Source of the DNA: UBA6109 sp964506465 | Lineage (GTDB): Bacteria > Desulfobacterota > Syntrophia > Syntrophales > UBA6109 | Assembly (NCBI GenBank): GCA_964506465.1 | Contig: CAZDLM010000004.1 | Coordinates: 35,462-99,461, forward strand | Length of the DNA: 64,000 bases | Reading direction: 5' to 3' | Part shown: positions 9,542-17,742 of the stretch, piece by piece | Position numbering within the stretch: position 1 is the stretch's first letter | How the letters are laid out: each line of letters begins with the position of its first letter | The notes under the pieces: generated by a model | What the model saw: the letters and a program-made list of their open reading frames with translations, nothing else | Databases searched by the model: none | Told to the model about the DNA's origin: nothing | Position numbers and translations under genes: made by a program

Positions 9542-10519
9542 CTACTCCGAAACACGGATCCGCGGATCCACGAGCGCATAGGACAGGTCCGCAAGAAGGT
9601 TGCCGATCAGCGTCAGCACCGCGCCGATGAACAGGATCCCCATCACCGTCGGGTAATCGCGCGCCATGACTGCCATGTAGAAGAGCTGCCCCATGCCCGG
9701 AATGGCGAAGATCGTTTCGAAGATCACGCTTCCGCCGATCAGGCCCGGCACGGAAAGCCCGAGGATCGTCACGACCGGCAGCAAGGCGTTCCGGAGCGCG
9801 TGCTTGTAGATGACCGTGCGCCGGCTCAGCCCCTTGGCCTTCGCCGTCGTGATGTAGTCCTGGCGGATCACCTCCAGCATGTTCGCCCGCATGTAGCGGG
9901 AGAGCCCCGCCAGGCCGCCGAACGCGGAAATCAGGACCGGCAGGATCAGGTGTTTCAAAAGATCGATAAAGGCATCCCATGCCGGCAGATACTCCCAGTT
10001 CAGGGAGCGGATGCCGGAGATGGGCAGCCAGCCGAGCTGCACACCGAAGAAGATCATCAGCAGCAACGCGAGCCAGAAGGTGGGAATGGCGAAGCCGATG
10101 AAGACGAAGACGCTCATGGCGCGGTCGAACCAGGAGTCCTGGTGAACGGCCGACAGGACGCCGATGGGAATGGCGACGAAGAGGATCAGGAGCAGGGACA
10201 GGACGTTGAGGGCGATCGTGATCGGCAGCCGTTCGAGGATCTTGTCCGCAACGGGCCGGCGGTCCGGAGAAAAGGACGTGCCCAGGTCCAGCACCGCGAG
10301 TTTCTTGACCCAGGAAAAGTACTGGATGTGCAGGGGTTTGTCGAGTTCGTAAAACGCCCGCAGCCTCTCCTTCGCCTCCGCCGATACCCGCGGGTTCATC
10401 TCGGTCTGCAGGTCCGTCGGCGAACCGGGGGCAAGATGCATGACGGCAAAGCAGATGACCGTGATTCCCAGGAGCAGCGGAACCATGAAGATCAGTCGTT
10501 TGGCGAGATAGACAATCAC
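9542..10519 (-). CDS. dipeptide/oligopeptide-type ABC transporter permease (DppB-like)
   Basis: This 325-residue protein has the DppB layout: N-terminal membrane helix (MIVYLAKRLIFMVPLLLG), a periplasmic stretch with MHLAPGSPTDL, and a membrane core with the EAA-like loop (DYITTAKAKGLSRRTVIYKHALRNA split by position) and a conserved C-terminal LLADLSYALVDPRIR. Translation begins at GTG 10519 with GAGG upstream. It pairs with the DppC-like gene downstream. The gene upstream encodes a TIM-barrel isomerase 24 bases away on the same strand, which may hint that the cargo is sugar-related, but this is inference. Confidence 0.92.
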   Translation of the reverse strand: MIVYLAKRLIFMVPLLLGITVICFAVMHLAPGSPTDLQTEMNPRVSAEAKERLRAFYELDKPLHIQYFSWVKKLAVLDLGTSFSPDRRPVADKILERLPITIALNVLSLLLILFVAIPIGVLSAVHQDSWFDRAMSVFVFIGFAIPTFWLALLLMIFFGVQLGWLPISGIRSLNWEYLPAWDAFIDLLKHLILPVLISAFGGLAGLSRYMRANMLEVIRQDYITTAKAKGLSRRTVIYKHALRNALLPVVTILGLSVPGLIGGSVIFETIFAIPGMGQLFYMAVMARDYPTVMGILFIGAVLTLIGNLLADLSYALVDPRIRVSE

Positions 10520-10543
10520 AGAGTGCCTCTTGCCCCCGCCGGT

Positions 10544-11353
10544 CTACGAACGATCATCTTCCCATCCGTCCAGCAGCCTCAGCGCATCGAGATTGTCCAG
10601 CATCCGCCAGAGATCGCGCTCCGAGTGGGATTCGACGGTCAGGATGGGCCGGAGCGAGCGCTCCCGGAGATGGGCGAAGAACTCGGCAAAGGGAAAGGTC
10701 CCCTCCCCGACGGGGAGATGTTCGTCACGCGTGCCGCCGTTGTCGTGGAGATGGACATGACTCAGCCAGGGCGCCATCTCGTCGATCCACGATTTCAGGG
10801 GCACCGCGGAGGAGATGTTGAAATGTCCCGTATCGAAGCAGAAGCGCAGCCGAGGGGAAGCGACGGCCTCCAGCAGCCGGCGCAAATGAAGCGGCTCCCT
10901 CTCGTAGACGTTTTCCAGGCAGATCACCGTGCCCGCGTCCTCCGCCGCCGGCAGGAGACCGCGCCACGTTTCGATGCTGTTGTCCAGCCACTGCTCTTCC
11001 GCCGATACGTAATAGCGTTCGTCGAAACAGGCATGGCAGACGACCGAACGGGGTCGGAAATAAGGCGCGAGCGCAAGGGACTGGGCGATGCGGTCCGCAC
11101 TTTCCCGGCGGATCCGGGGATCGAGCGCCCCCGGCCGCAGGTCGAGGAACGGCGCATGGATGGTCAGGGGGAGACCCTCCTGCCGCAGCACGTCGGCGAC
11201 GCGCAGGAATTCCGCCCGCGGGATTTCGTCGAGGGCGATATGGCTGATCCCGATCTCCGGCCGGATCCTCTCACGCAGCACCAGCGGCAGGACCTTCCCG
11301 GCGAGGAGGCGGATGGGAACGTGGGCATGGATCTTCTTGAGGATTTCTCGCAT
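10544..11353 (-). CDS. sugar phosphate isomerase/epimerase family TIM-barrel protein
   Basis: The protein resembles the xylose isomerase-like TIM barrel family: PEIGISHIAL near the start, LTIHAPFLDLRPG, VICLENVYERE, FCFDTGHFN and SHVHLHDNGG, the last three giving the usual Glu/Asp/His metal ligands. I placed the start at ATG 11353 (MREILKK) because the extra 24 residues read from a TTG at 11425 look unlike the family; the choice is uncertain. It is likely cytoplasmic. It is the first gene of a minus-strand set with the two permeases, so it may act on whatever they import. Confidence 0.8.
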   Translation of the reverse strand: MREILKKIHAHVPIRLLAGKVLPLVLRERIRPEIGISHIALDEIPRAEFLRVADVLRQEGLPLTIHAPFLDLRPGALDPRIRRESADRIAQSLALAPYFRPRSVVCHACFDERYYVSAEEQWLDNSIETWRGLLPAAEDAGTVICLENVYEREPLHLRRLLEAVASPRLRFCFDTGHFNISSAVPLKSWIDEMAPWLSHVHLHDNGGTRDEHLPVGEGTFPFAEFFAHLRERSLRPILTVESHSERDLWRMLDNLDALRLLDGWEDDRS

Positions 11354-11570
11354 CTGCGGCACATCTGCTCCGGCGGGGTGATGCGTTTTCTGTATCACAA
11401 AGGCCGCGCCATTCACAACGGGCAATTTGAACTTTCGCCGGACCGGATTAGAAATTGACAGCGCCTGCGGACTTTGTTACGAAAAGAATCGAGGAAGTTG
11501 AGCGCGCCTTTTCGTGATCGGACGGACCGTTGCGCGGGAACGCCGCAACGGGATTCTCCTGGAGGAAATT

Positions 11571-11963
11571 TTGACCGAAGAACCCACGGACACAAAGAAG
11601 AGGGCATTGCTGTGCGTGAACACGCTGCTGGAAAAGAAGGCCGGGAATCTTGTCGTTCTGCAAGTCTGCGAGGTCTCTTCCATCGCCGACTATTTCATCA
11701 TCTGCAGCGCGACCTCGAGCCGGCAGGTTCAGGCGCTCTCCTCCTGGCTCCAGGAACAGTTGAAGAAACATGACGTCCGGCCCTTGGGCGTGGAAGGGGA
11801 GCAGTACGGCAAGTGGGTGCTGCTGGACTATGACGACGTGATCGTCCACATCTTCTATGAACCGCTTCGGGAGCTCTACGAGATCGAGCGTCTGTGGGCC
11901 GATGCACCCAAGATGGAAATCGACGAGAAGGCAGCTCATCTCACCGACCTGACTTGCGAGTGA
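11571..11963 (+). CDS. rsfS: ribosome silencing factor RsfS
   Basis: This 130-residue protein is RsfS, which binds ribosomal protein L14 and blocks joining of the subunits. Family features are SIADYFIICSATSSRQVQAL, GQYGKWVLLDYDDVIVHIF (split around Gly-Lys) and FYEPLRELYEIERLWADAP. I chose a TTG start at 11571 because GGAGG lies five bases before it; upstream ATG 11514 would add residues unlike the family. nadD usually precedes this gene but is not here; comF follows 36 bases later. Confidence 0.93.
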   Translation: MTEEPTDTKKRALLCVNTLLEKKAGNLVVLQVCEVSSIADYFIICSATSSRQVQALSSWLQEQLKKHDVRPLGVEGEQYGKWVLLDYDDVIVHIFYEPLRELYEIERLWADAPKMEIDEKAAHLTDLTCE

Positions 11964-11999
11964 CGGACGTTCGTCGTTGGGCTGCCGGGCGAGGGCCGA

Positions 12000-12761
12000 T
12001 TGAAGGCTTTTCTCCAGTCGCTTGCAGACGTCATCTTCCCCCGTACATGCCTTTCCTGTCCGGCCGTTCTTCGTGAAGGCGGGACGAAGCCGTTTTGCGA
12101 GGCCTGCGAGGGGAAGATTTCCCCGATCTCCTCGCCGCTGTGCACCCTCTGCGGCATCCCCTTTCCGGCTCCCGACGGAATCGATCACGTCTGCGGCGAT
12201 TGCCTGAAGGACCCGCCCCCCTTCGACTTCGCTCGTTCCGCCGGCTGTTACGAGGGGCCCCTGCTGGAGGCGATCTCTCGCTTCAAGTACCGGTCGCGGA
12301 CGGCAGCCGGGGTCCTGCTGGGACAATGGATGGCTGCGCGCCCCTGGCCCGGCTTCCGCCCCGCAGATTATGATCGGCTGCTGCCGGTTCCGCTCCATGC
12401 AAACCGCCTGCGGCAGCGCGGCTTCAACCAGTCCGTCATCCTGGGCCGGGTCGTCGCCGGGGCCTTCTCGATCGCCTTCGATCCCTTCGTCCTGCAGCGC
12501 CGCGTGCACCGGGACCCGCAGGTCGGCCTCGGGCGAAAGGACCGCAGAGAAAATGTGCGGGGCGCTTTCGCGGCATCGTTTCCCGAGCGCGTCAAAGGGA
12601 AGAACGTCGTCGTCCTGGATGACGTCTATACGACGGGGAGCACCGTCCGTGAATGCGCGCGGGCGCTGAAAAAAGCGGGCGCCGCGACAGTTGCCGTGCT
12701 GACGCTGGCAAGGGCCGTGGACGGCGGGTTTCGGGATGCGGAAACGGAGGATACGCGATGA
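12000..12761 (+). CDS. ComF family phosphoribosyltransferase-like protein
   Basis: The 253-residue protein has an N-terminal zinc-finger-like region with CLSC, CEAC, CTLCG and CGDC pairs (about residues 18-72) and a C-terminal phosphoribosyltransferase domain with VVVLDDVYTTGSTV, the PRPP-binding loop. ComF proteins take part in DNA uptake in competent species; in others the role is unclear. The start is TTG 12000 behind GCGAGGG. Its TGA overlaps the ATG of rfaE2 (ATGA), so the two genes are translationally coupled. Confidence 0.9.
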   Translation: MKAFLQSLADVIFPRTCLSCPAVLREGGTKPFCEACEGKISPISSPLCTLCGIPFPAPDGIDHVCGDCLKDPPPFDFARSAGCYEGPLLEAISRFKYRSRTAAGVLLGQWMAARPWPGFRPADYDRLLPVPLHANRLRQRGFNQSVILGRVVAGAFSIAFDPFVLQRRVHRDPQVGLGRKDRRENVRGAFAASFPERVKGKNVVVLDDVYTTGSTVRECARALKKAGAATVAVLTLARAVDGGFRDAETEDTR

Positions 12762-13261
12762 AGGACAAGATCCTGGACCGGCAGGAACTCAAGAGGCGTC
12801 TCGGCGAACTGCAGGCGGCGGGGAAGAAGATCGTATTTACGAACGGCTGCTTCGATATCCTCCACGTCGGCCACATCCGCTACCTCGAGGAGGCCCGGCG
12901 TCTCGGCGATATTCTGGTCGTCGCCGTCAACAGCGACGCGTCGGTCCGGGAGATCAAGGGGGAAAGACGGCCCCTCGTTCCCGAAGGGGAGCGTGCGGAA
13001 TTGGTCGCGGCGCTCGAATGCGTGGATTTTGTGACGATCTTCGCCGAATCCACGCCGCTGGCCCTCATCCAGCTCCTCCGGCCCGACACGCTCGTGAAGG
13101 GCGGCGACTGGCGGGAAGAGAACGTCGTCGGACGGGACGAGGTCCTTTCTTCGGGCGGACGGATCAAGCTCATTCCCATGACCGAAGGCGCTTCGACAAC
13201 GAACATCATTGAGAAAATCCTTGCCGTCTACCGCCCGGTAGACGTGGGGAAAACGGAATGA
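12758..13261 (+). CDS. rfaE2: D-glycero-beta-D-manno-heptose 1-phosphate adenylyltransferase
   Basis: This 167-residue enzyme activates heptose 1-phosphate with ATP to ADP-heptose for lipopolysaccharide core synthesis. It is the stand-alone C-terminal half of HldE. The nucleotidyltransferase motif TNGCFDILHVGHIRYL includes the HxGH signature, and the C-terminal TEGASTTNIIEKI is the usual ending of the family. The start ATG overlaps the comF stop and has CGGAGG seven bases upstream. No kinase half (rfaE1) is in the window. Confidence 0.94.
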   Translation: MKDKILDRQELKRRLGELQAAGKKIVFTNGCFDILHVGHIRYLEEARRLGDILVVAVNSDASVREIKGERRPLVPEGERAELVAALECVDFVTIFAESTPLALIQLLRPDTLVKGGDWREENVVGRDEVLSSGGRIKLIPMTEGASTTNIIEKILAVYRPVDVGKTE

Positions 13262-13300
13262 TGCGTCCTCCGGAATGGCGGCAACCGGCGGTCTTTTTTC

Positions 13301-13329
13301 TTGACATAAGACGCCTCTTTCTATATGAG
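13301..13329 (+). promoter_or_regulatory. sigma70-type promoter upstream of dksA
   Basis: TTGACA at 13301-13306 and TATGAG at 13324-13329 are 17 bases apart, about 50 bases before the dksA start. The -35 box is perfect; the -10 box has four matches. Confidence 0.5.
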
Positions 13330-13379
13330 GTACAGTTCCGTTAGATGAGTATTTACCGACACAGGGGGGATGATAGGGC

Positions 13380-13742
13380 ATGAAGCCGGAAAGACTGCAA
13401 TTTTTCAGATACATGCTCAATCAGCGCATCAGCGAGCTTCTGAATGAAGCCGAGAAGACCGTCTCAGAAATGACGGACGGCCGGGAGAACTACCCCGATC
13501 CCAACGACCGCGCCTCCCTGGAATCGGACCGGAATTTCGAACTGCGCATCCGGGACCGGGAACGGAAACTCATTCAGAAGATGAAAGAGGCCATCAAGCG
13601 GATTGACGACGGCACCTTCGGCATCTGCGAGGAGTGCGGCGGCCCCATTTCGGAAAAACGGCTCATGGCGCGCCCCGTCACCACGCAGTGCATCGACTGC
13701 AAGACGAAGCAGGAAAAGCTGGAGAAGCTCAAGGGCGAATAG
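13380..13742 (+). CDS. dksA: RNA polymerase-binding transcription factor DksA
   Basis: This 120-residue protein binds the secondary channel of RNA polymerase and, with ppGpp, adjusts rRNA and amino acid promoters. A long coiled coil (about residues 5-75) has the conserved tip DPNDRAS with Asp40, Asp43 and Ala45, the residues needed for DksA activity in E. coli. The C-terminal C4 zinc finger is complete (Cys83, Cys86, Cys104, Cys107). A ribosome site rich in G (GGGGGGATGATAGGGC) precedes the ATG. It has its own promoter-like site and priA follows after about 130 bases. Confidence 0.93.
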   Translation: MKPERLQFFRYMLNQRISELLNEAEKTVSEMTDGRENYPDPNDRASLESDRNFELRIRDRERKLIQKMKEAIKRIDDGTFGICEECGGPISEKRLMARPVTTQCIDCKTKQEKLEKLKGE

Positions 13743-13869
13743 GCCCGCGCTCCTTTCCCCGGATCCGCTCCGGAGCCTGCTCGGCGGCATCCTCCCCCAT
13801 CGACGTCAACTCCTTCCCGGAAGATCACCCGGGAGATCGATCGATTTCCCCCGGAAAACGCGGGTCATC

Positions 13870-16305
13870 ATGTTCGCAACGGTCGCCGTCAATATCCCCT
13901 CCGACAAAACCTTCACCTACGCCATCCCGGAATCCCTCCGCAAAGACGTACGGATCGGCAAGCGCGTGCTGGTTCCCTTCGGCAGTCGCAAGGTGACGGG
14001 TTTCGTCATCGAACGCTCCGCCTCCACAGATCAGCCGGAAGCAAAGGAGATCCTCGAATGCCCGGACGAGGAGCCGCTGTTCGACGTCCGCGATCTCCGC
14101 TTCTACCGCTGGGTTTCCTCGTATTACCTGTACCCCCTGGGCAAGACCCTGGCCGAGATTCTCCCCGCCGGAACCGGTAGAAAGAGCGAGCGCTGGGTCC
14201 TTCCGGCGTCCGAAGCCGCCGCCCCGGCGGGCCGGAAACTCTCCCCGGCGCAGGAAGCGATTCTCACGCATCTCGCAGAGGCCCCCCGGGGAATCCCCGT
14301 GAAAAAACTTGCGCGCCTGACGGGCGGGAAAGACATCGGCGCCGAACTCCGACGCCTGCAGGCCGCCGGCCTTCTCCGCGTGGAGGAGCGGCTTTCGCGA
14401 TCCGACACCGCCCCGAAGACGGAAAAGCTGGTCTCCGCGCCGCAGGGAATCCGCGAGACGGACGGCCGCCTGACGAAACGCCAGCGCGAACTCGTGGAGC
14501 ACGTCGCCGCGGGGGGATCGATCGCCCTGCCCGCGCTCAGCAGGGTCTTCCCTTCCGCCGTTGCGACCGTCCGGACCCTGTCGGAAAGGGGCATCCTCGC
14601 CGTCTGCGAACGGGAGGCCTATCGCTGTGCGCCTCCATCGGCATCCTTCGGCGGGAACGCAAAGGACATCGTCCTCAACCCGGACCAGGAGGCGGCCCGC
14701 CTGCGGATCGCCCAGGCCCTGGAAAGCGGCGGTTTTGCCGCCATGCTTCTCCACGGTGTCACGGGAAGCGGAAAAACCGAGGTCTACCTTCGCGCGATGG
14801 AAGAGACCCTGAGACTCGGCGGCGGCGCCATCTATCTCGTTCCGGAAATCGCCCTCACGCCGCAGCTCCTCTGCCGCGTCCGGGAGCGCTTCGCCGGCGA
14901 AGAGATCGCCGTCCTGCACAGCGGCATCCCGAAGACGTCGCGCTACGACCAGTGGCGGAAGATCCTGCGCGGGGAGGTCCGCATCGTCGTCGGCGCCCGT
15001 TCCGCCCTCTTCTCCCCCGTGCGCAACCTCCGTCTGATCATCGTCGACGAGGAGCACGACACCTCCTACAAGCAGGACGACCGACTGCCTTACAACGGCC
15101 GGGACATGGCCATCGCCCGGGCCCAGCAGCAGGAGGCGCTCGCGGTCCTGGGCTCCGCCACGCCTTCCGTCCAGACCTACAGCCACGCGGCGGCCGGGCG
15201 CTACGCGCTCCTGCGGCTTCCCCGGCGCGTGGAAGAGCGGCCGATGCCGTCCGTAGAGATCGCGGACCTGCGCGGTGCGCGGTCGGCCCCGGAACCCGAT
15301 GGGTCCGCCCTCTTCTCTCCGGCGCTGGAAAAGGCCGTCCGCGAAACCCTCGCCGCCGGACGGCAGACCCTCCTCTTCCTCAACCGGAGGGGCTTTTCCA
15401 CGTTTGTCGTCTGCCAGGAGTGCGGGTACAGCTTCAAGTGCCGCAACTGTTCCGTCTCCCTCACGCACCATGCCGGCGCCGCCACGCTGCAATGCCATTA
15501 CTGCGACTACACCCTCAAGGCGCCGCCGCTGTGCCCCGCCTGCGGGGGCGGAAGCATCCGCAGCCACGGCGTGGGAACGGAGAAGGTGGAGGCGGAGGCG
15601 AAGCGGCTTTTCCCGGGAGCGCGCATCCGGCGGATGGACAGCGACACGACGTCCCGGAAAGGCGCACTCGACGGCATCCTGCGGGCCTTCGCAGAGGGCG
15701 AGGTCGATATCCTCATCGGAACGCAGATGATCGCTAAGGGGCACGACTACGCCGGTGTGACGCTGGTCGGGATCGTATCGGCGGACATTTCCCTCAACCT
15801 CCCCGATTTCCGCGCCGCGGAGAGGACGTTCCAGTTGCTGACGCAGGTGGCGGGCCGGAGCGGCAGGGGGGATCTTCCCGGCCGGGTGATCGTCCAGACC
15901 TTCAATCCGGAACACTACGCGATTCTCCGGGCGAAGAACCACGACTTCGAAGGATTCTTCGGGGAGGAGATCGCCCTGCGCGAGGCGCTCGGCTACCCGC
16001 CCTTCCGGCGGATCGTCCTCCTCAACCTCTCCGCCCTGAACCGCCGGACCGGCGAAGAGGCGGCGCTGCGCATCGGGGCCGACGCGCGGGCGCTTGCTGC
16101 GTCAAAAGGCTGGACGTCCAAGGTGGAGATCTGTGGTCCCGCCGCATCCCCGATCGGCAAGATCCGCGGCCGCTACCGCTGGCAAATCCTCCTCAAGGGC
16201 CGCAATGTCTCCACCCTCCACGCCTTTGCAGCCGCCGTCGTGAAGGCGGCGGATGGATCAGGGTTGGAAGTCCGTACGGACGTCGATCCGGTCCATTTCC
16301 TCTAA
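13870..16305 (+). CDS. priA: primosomal protein N' (replication restart helicase PriA)
   Basis: PriA (811 residues here) reloads the replisome at stalled forks. The N-terminal DNA-binding domain (VNIPSDKTFTYAIPE) is followed by a helicase core with Walker A HGVTGSGKTE, the DEEH box IIVDEEHDTSYKQ and LGSATPSVQTY, a zinc-binding insert with eight cysteines (CQECGYSFKCRNC, CHYC, CPAC), and a C-terminal helicase half with GTQMIAKGHDY. The length fits the family. ATG 13870 is the natural start; the open frame continues upstream but reads unlike PriA. No strong ribosome site is seen. Confidence 0.95.
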   Translation: MFATVAVNIPSDKTFTYAIPESLRKDVRIGKRVLVPFGSRKVTGFVIERSASTDQPEAKEILECPDEEPLFDVRDLRFYRWVSSYYLYPLGKTLAEILPAGTGRKSERWVLPASEAAAPAGRKLSPAQEAILTHLAEAPRGIPVKKLARLTGGKDIGAELRRLQAAGLLRVEERLSRSDTAPKTEKLVSAPQGIRETDGRLTKRQRELVEHVAAGGSIALPALSRVFPSAVATVRTLSERGILAVCEREAYRCAPPSASFGGNAKDIVLNPDQEAARLRIAQALESGGFAAMLLHGVTGSGKTEVYLRAMEETLRLGGGAIYLVPEIALTPQLLCRVRERFAGEEIAVLHSGIPKTSRYDQWRKILRGEVRIVVGARSALFSPVRNLRLIIVDEEHDTSYKQDDRLPYNGRDMAIARAQQQEALAVLGSATPSVQTYSHAAAGRYALLRLPRRVEERPMPSVEIADLRGARSAPEPDGSALFSPALEKAVRETLAAGRQTLLFLNRRGFSTFVVCQECGYSFKCRNCSVSLTHHAGAATLQCHYCDYTLKAPPLCPACGGGSIRSHGVGTEKVEAEAKRLFPGARIRRMDSDTTSRKGALDGILRAFAEGEVDILIGTQMIAKGHDYAGVTLVGIVSADISLNLPDFRAAERTFQLLTQVAGRSGRGDLPGRVIVQTFNPEHYAILRAKNHDFEGFFGEEIALREALGYPPFRRIVLLNLSALNRRTGEEAALRIGADARALAASKGWTSKVEICGPAASPIGKIRGRYRWQILLKGRNVSTLHAFAAAVVKAADGSGLEVRTDVDPVHFL

Positions 16306-16706
16306 ACCCGCCTTGACAGTTTGCGCCCCGGTCCGCTATCGTGCGACAGAGCGTTTGAGCGATGCCGCTTTTGTTCTGCAGATGGACCGATGTCATCCCT
16401 CTCCCGCCGTTCCCGCGCAGGCGGGAATCCGGGAACATGAGGATGTTTCGTCTGTCATTTCGAGATATGCAAAGAGCTGGATCCCCGCTTTCGCGGGGAT
16501 GACGACTTTGCGAGTTCAGCTCCGTTGACGGGCATCGCTGAGTCCCCGCTTTCGCGGGGACGACATGCAAAAATTCAGTACGCAAGCGGACGGGACCGCT
16601 GGGTCCCCGCTTTCGCGGGGACGACACTTTTCAGCGTGCGAAGGTGACAAGGGCGGCGGTTTCCGCAAACGGTCTTGGAAAACCCTTTTCCTGTTGCTAG
16701 GGGCGG
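16306..16706. other. gene-free region with repeats and a possible promoter
   Basis: No gene is seen between priA and fmt. It holds four palindromes (next entry) and, just after priA, TTGACA (16313-16318) with TATCGT (16337-16342) at 18-base spacing, a weak candidate promoter far from fmt. Confidence 0.5.
16410..16622. repeat. cluster of four palindromic interspersed repeats
   Basis: Units lie at 16410-16427 (ttcccgcgcaggcgggaa), 16481-16500 (ATCCCCGCTTTCGCGGGGAT), 16542-16561 and 16603-16622 (both GTCCCCGCTTTCGCGGGGAC). Three are followed by (A/C)GACA or GACGAC. The last three are 61 bases apart, and the units match those at 3.1 and 8.4 kb. Confidence 0.85.
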
Positions 16707-17678
16707 ATGATCAAAGTATCGGGAGACTTCGTGGGCAAGACGAAAATCCTCTTCATGGGAACGCCGGATTTCGCCGTACCGTCGCTGGCGGCACTGATCC
16801 GCAGCGGCCGCACCGTCGCGGGCGTCGTCACGCAGCCGGACCGTCCTAAAGGCCGCGGCCGACAGGCGGCCGCACCGCCCGTCAAGGTCCTGGCGCAAAG
16901 CCACGGGATCGCCGTCTGCCAGCCGGAGCGGGTCCGGGACGCCGCCTTCCTGGAGGAATTCCGCGACATCGCCCCGGATCTGGTCGTCGTCGCCGCCTTC
17001 GGACAGATCCTGCCGAAGGAGATCCTCTCTCATCCGAAATACGGGTGCATCAACGTTCACCCGTCACTCCTCCCCCGCTACCGGGGCGCCGCCCCGATCC
17101 AGTGGACGCTGATTTGCGGCGAAACGAAGACGGGCGTCACGATCATGCAGATGGATGAGGGGGTGGACTCGGGCGACATTCTGCTGCAGGAGGAAACCCC
17201 GATCCGCCCCGAAGAGGACTTCAGAGCGCTGCACGACCGCCTCTCCCTGATGGGGGCGGAACTGCTGATCCGCACGGTGGAGGCGATCGAATCGGGGAAA
17301 GCCGTCTGCACGCCCCAGGATCCCGCCCTGGCAACCCTCGCCCCGCGTCTGAATAAGGAAGACGGGCTGATCCGCTGGGAAAGGGGCTGCCGCGAGATCC
17401 TGAATCTCATCCGGGGGCTCTCGCCCGCGCCGGGCGCGTACACCTGCCTGAATGGCAAGATCCTCAAGATTTTTTCGGCGGCCGTTTCGGAATGCCGCCT
17501 CGAAAAGCCCCCCGGGACGGCCGGACCGCTGTCCGAGGAGGGGCTTGCCGTCGCGGCCGGCGACGGATACGTCCTGCTCCGAGAAGTCCAGCTCGAAAAC
17601 AAGAACCGGATGTCCATCCGCGACTTCCTGCGCGGCTGCCGCCTCGCACCGGACGCCCGCTTCGGCGACGCAGCATGA
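16707..17678 (+). CDS. fmt: methionyl-tRNA formyltransferase
   Basis: Fmt (323 residues) transfers a formyl group from 10-formyl-THF to initiator Met-tRNA. The N-terminal catalytic domain shows ILFMGTPDFAVPSL, CINVHPSLLPRYRGAAPIQW (carrying the catalytic His and formyl-THF site) and ITIMQMDEGVDSGDIL-like sequence; the C-terminal domain has YTCLNGKILKIF. I give ATG 16707; a GTG at 16731 with GGGAGA upstream, giving VGKTKILF, is an equally likely start. rsmB follows about 65 bases later, a common fmt-rsmB pair. Confidence 0.95.
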   Translation: MIKVSGDFVGKTKILFMGTPDFAVPSLAALIRSGRTVAGVVTQPDRPKGRGRQAAAPPVKVLAQSHGIAVCQPERVRDAAFLEEFRDIAPDLVVVAAFGQILPKEILSHPKYGCINVHPSLLPRYRGAAPIQWTLICGETKTGVTIMQMDEGVDSGDILLQEETPIRPEEDFRALHDRLSLMGAELLIRTVEAIESGKAVCTPQDPALATLAPRLNKEDGLIRWERGCREILNLIRGLSPAPGAYTCLNGKILKIFSAAVSECRLEKPPGTAGPLSEEGLAVAAGDGYVLLREVQLENKNRMSIRDFLRGCRLAPDARFGDAA

Positions 17679-17742
17679 AGAGCTTCGGCGCTTCTCAATC
17701 TCGAAACGGCGACGACGGAACGGACGCCCTCGGAGGTTGCTC

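Noticed and set aside
8349..9980. A 543-residue minus-strand frame overlapping the permeases
   Set aside because: It lies in the wrong frame of dppC- and dppB-like genes and includes the repeats; Arg/Ala/Gly-rich composition.
8255..11458. A 1067-residue open frame on plus opposite the permease and isomerase genes
   Set aside because: It is the antisense shadow of three real minus-strand genes; its translation is charged, rich in Arg/Asp/Gly and shows no family motif.
13825..15942. A 705-residue open frame opposite priA
   Set aside because: Antisense of priA in a high-GC gene; no ribosome site and no recognisable domain.
16410..16622. Repeats at 16.4-16.6 kb as a CRISPR array
   Set aside because: The units are 20-nt perfect palindromes with variable sequence, few copies and irregular spacing for the first unit; no cas genes are present.
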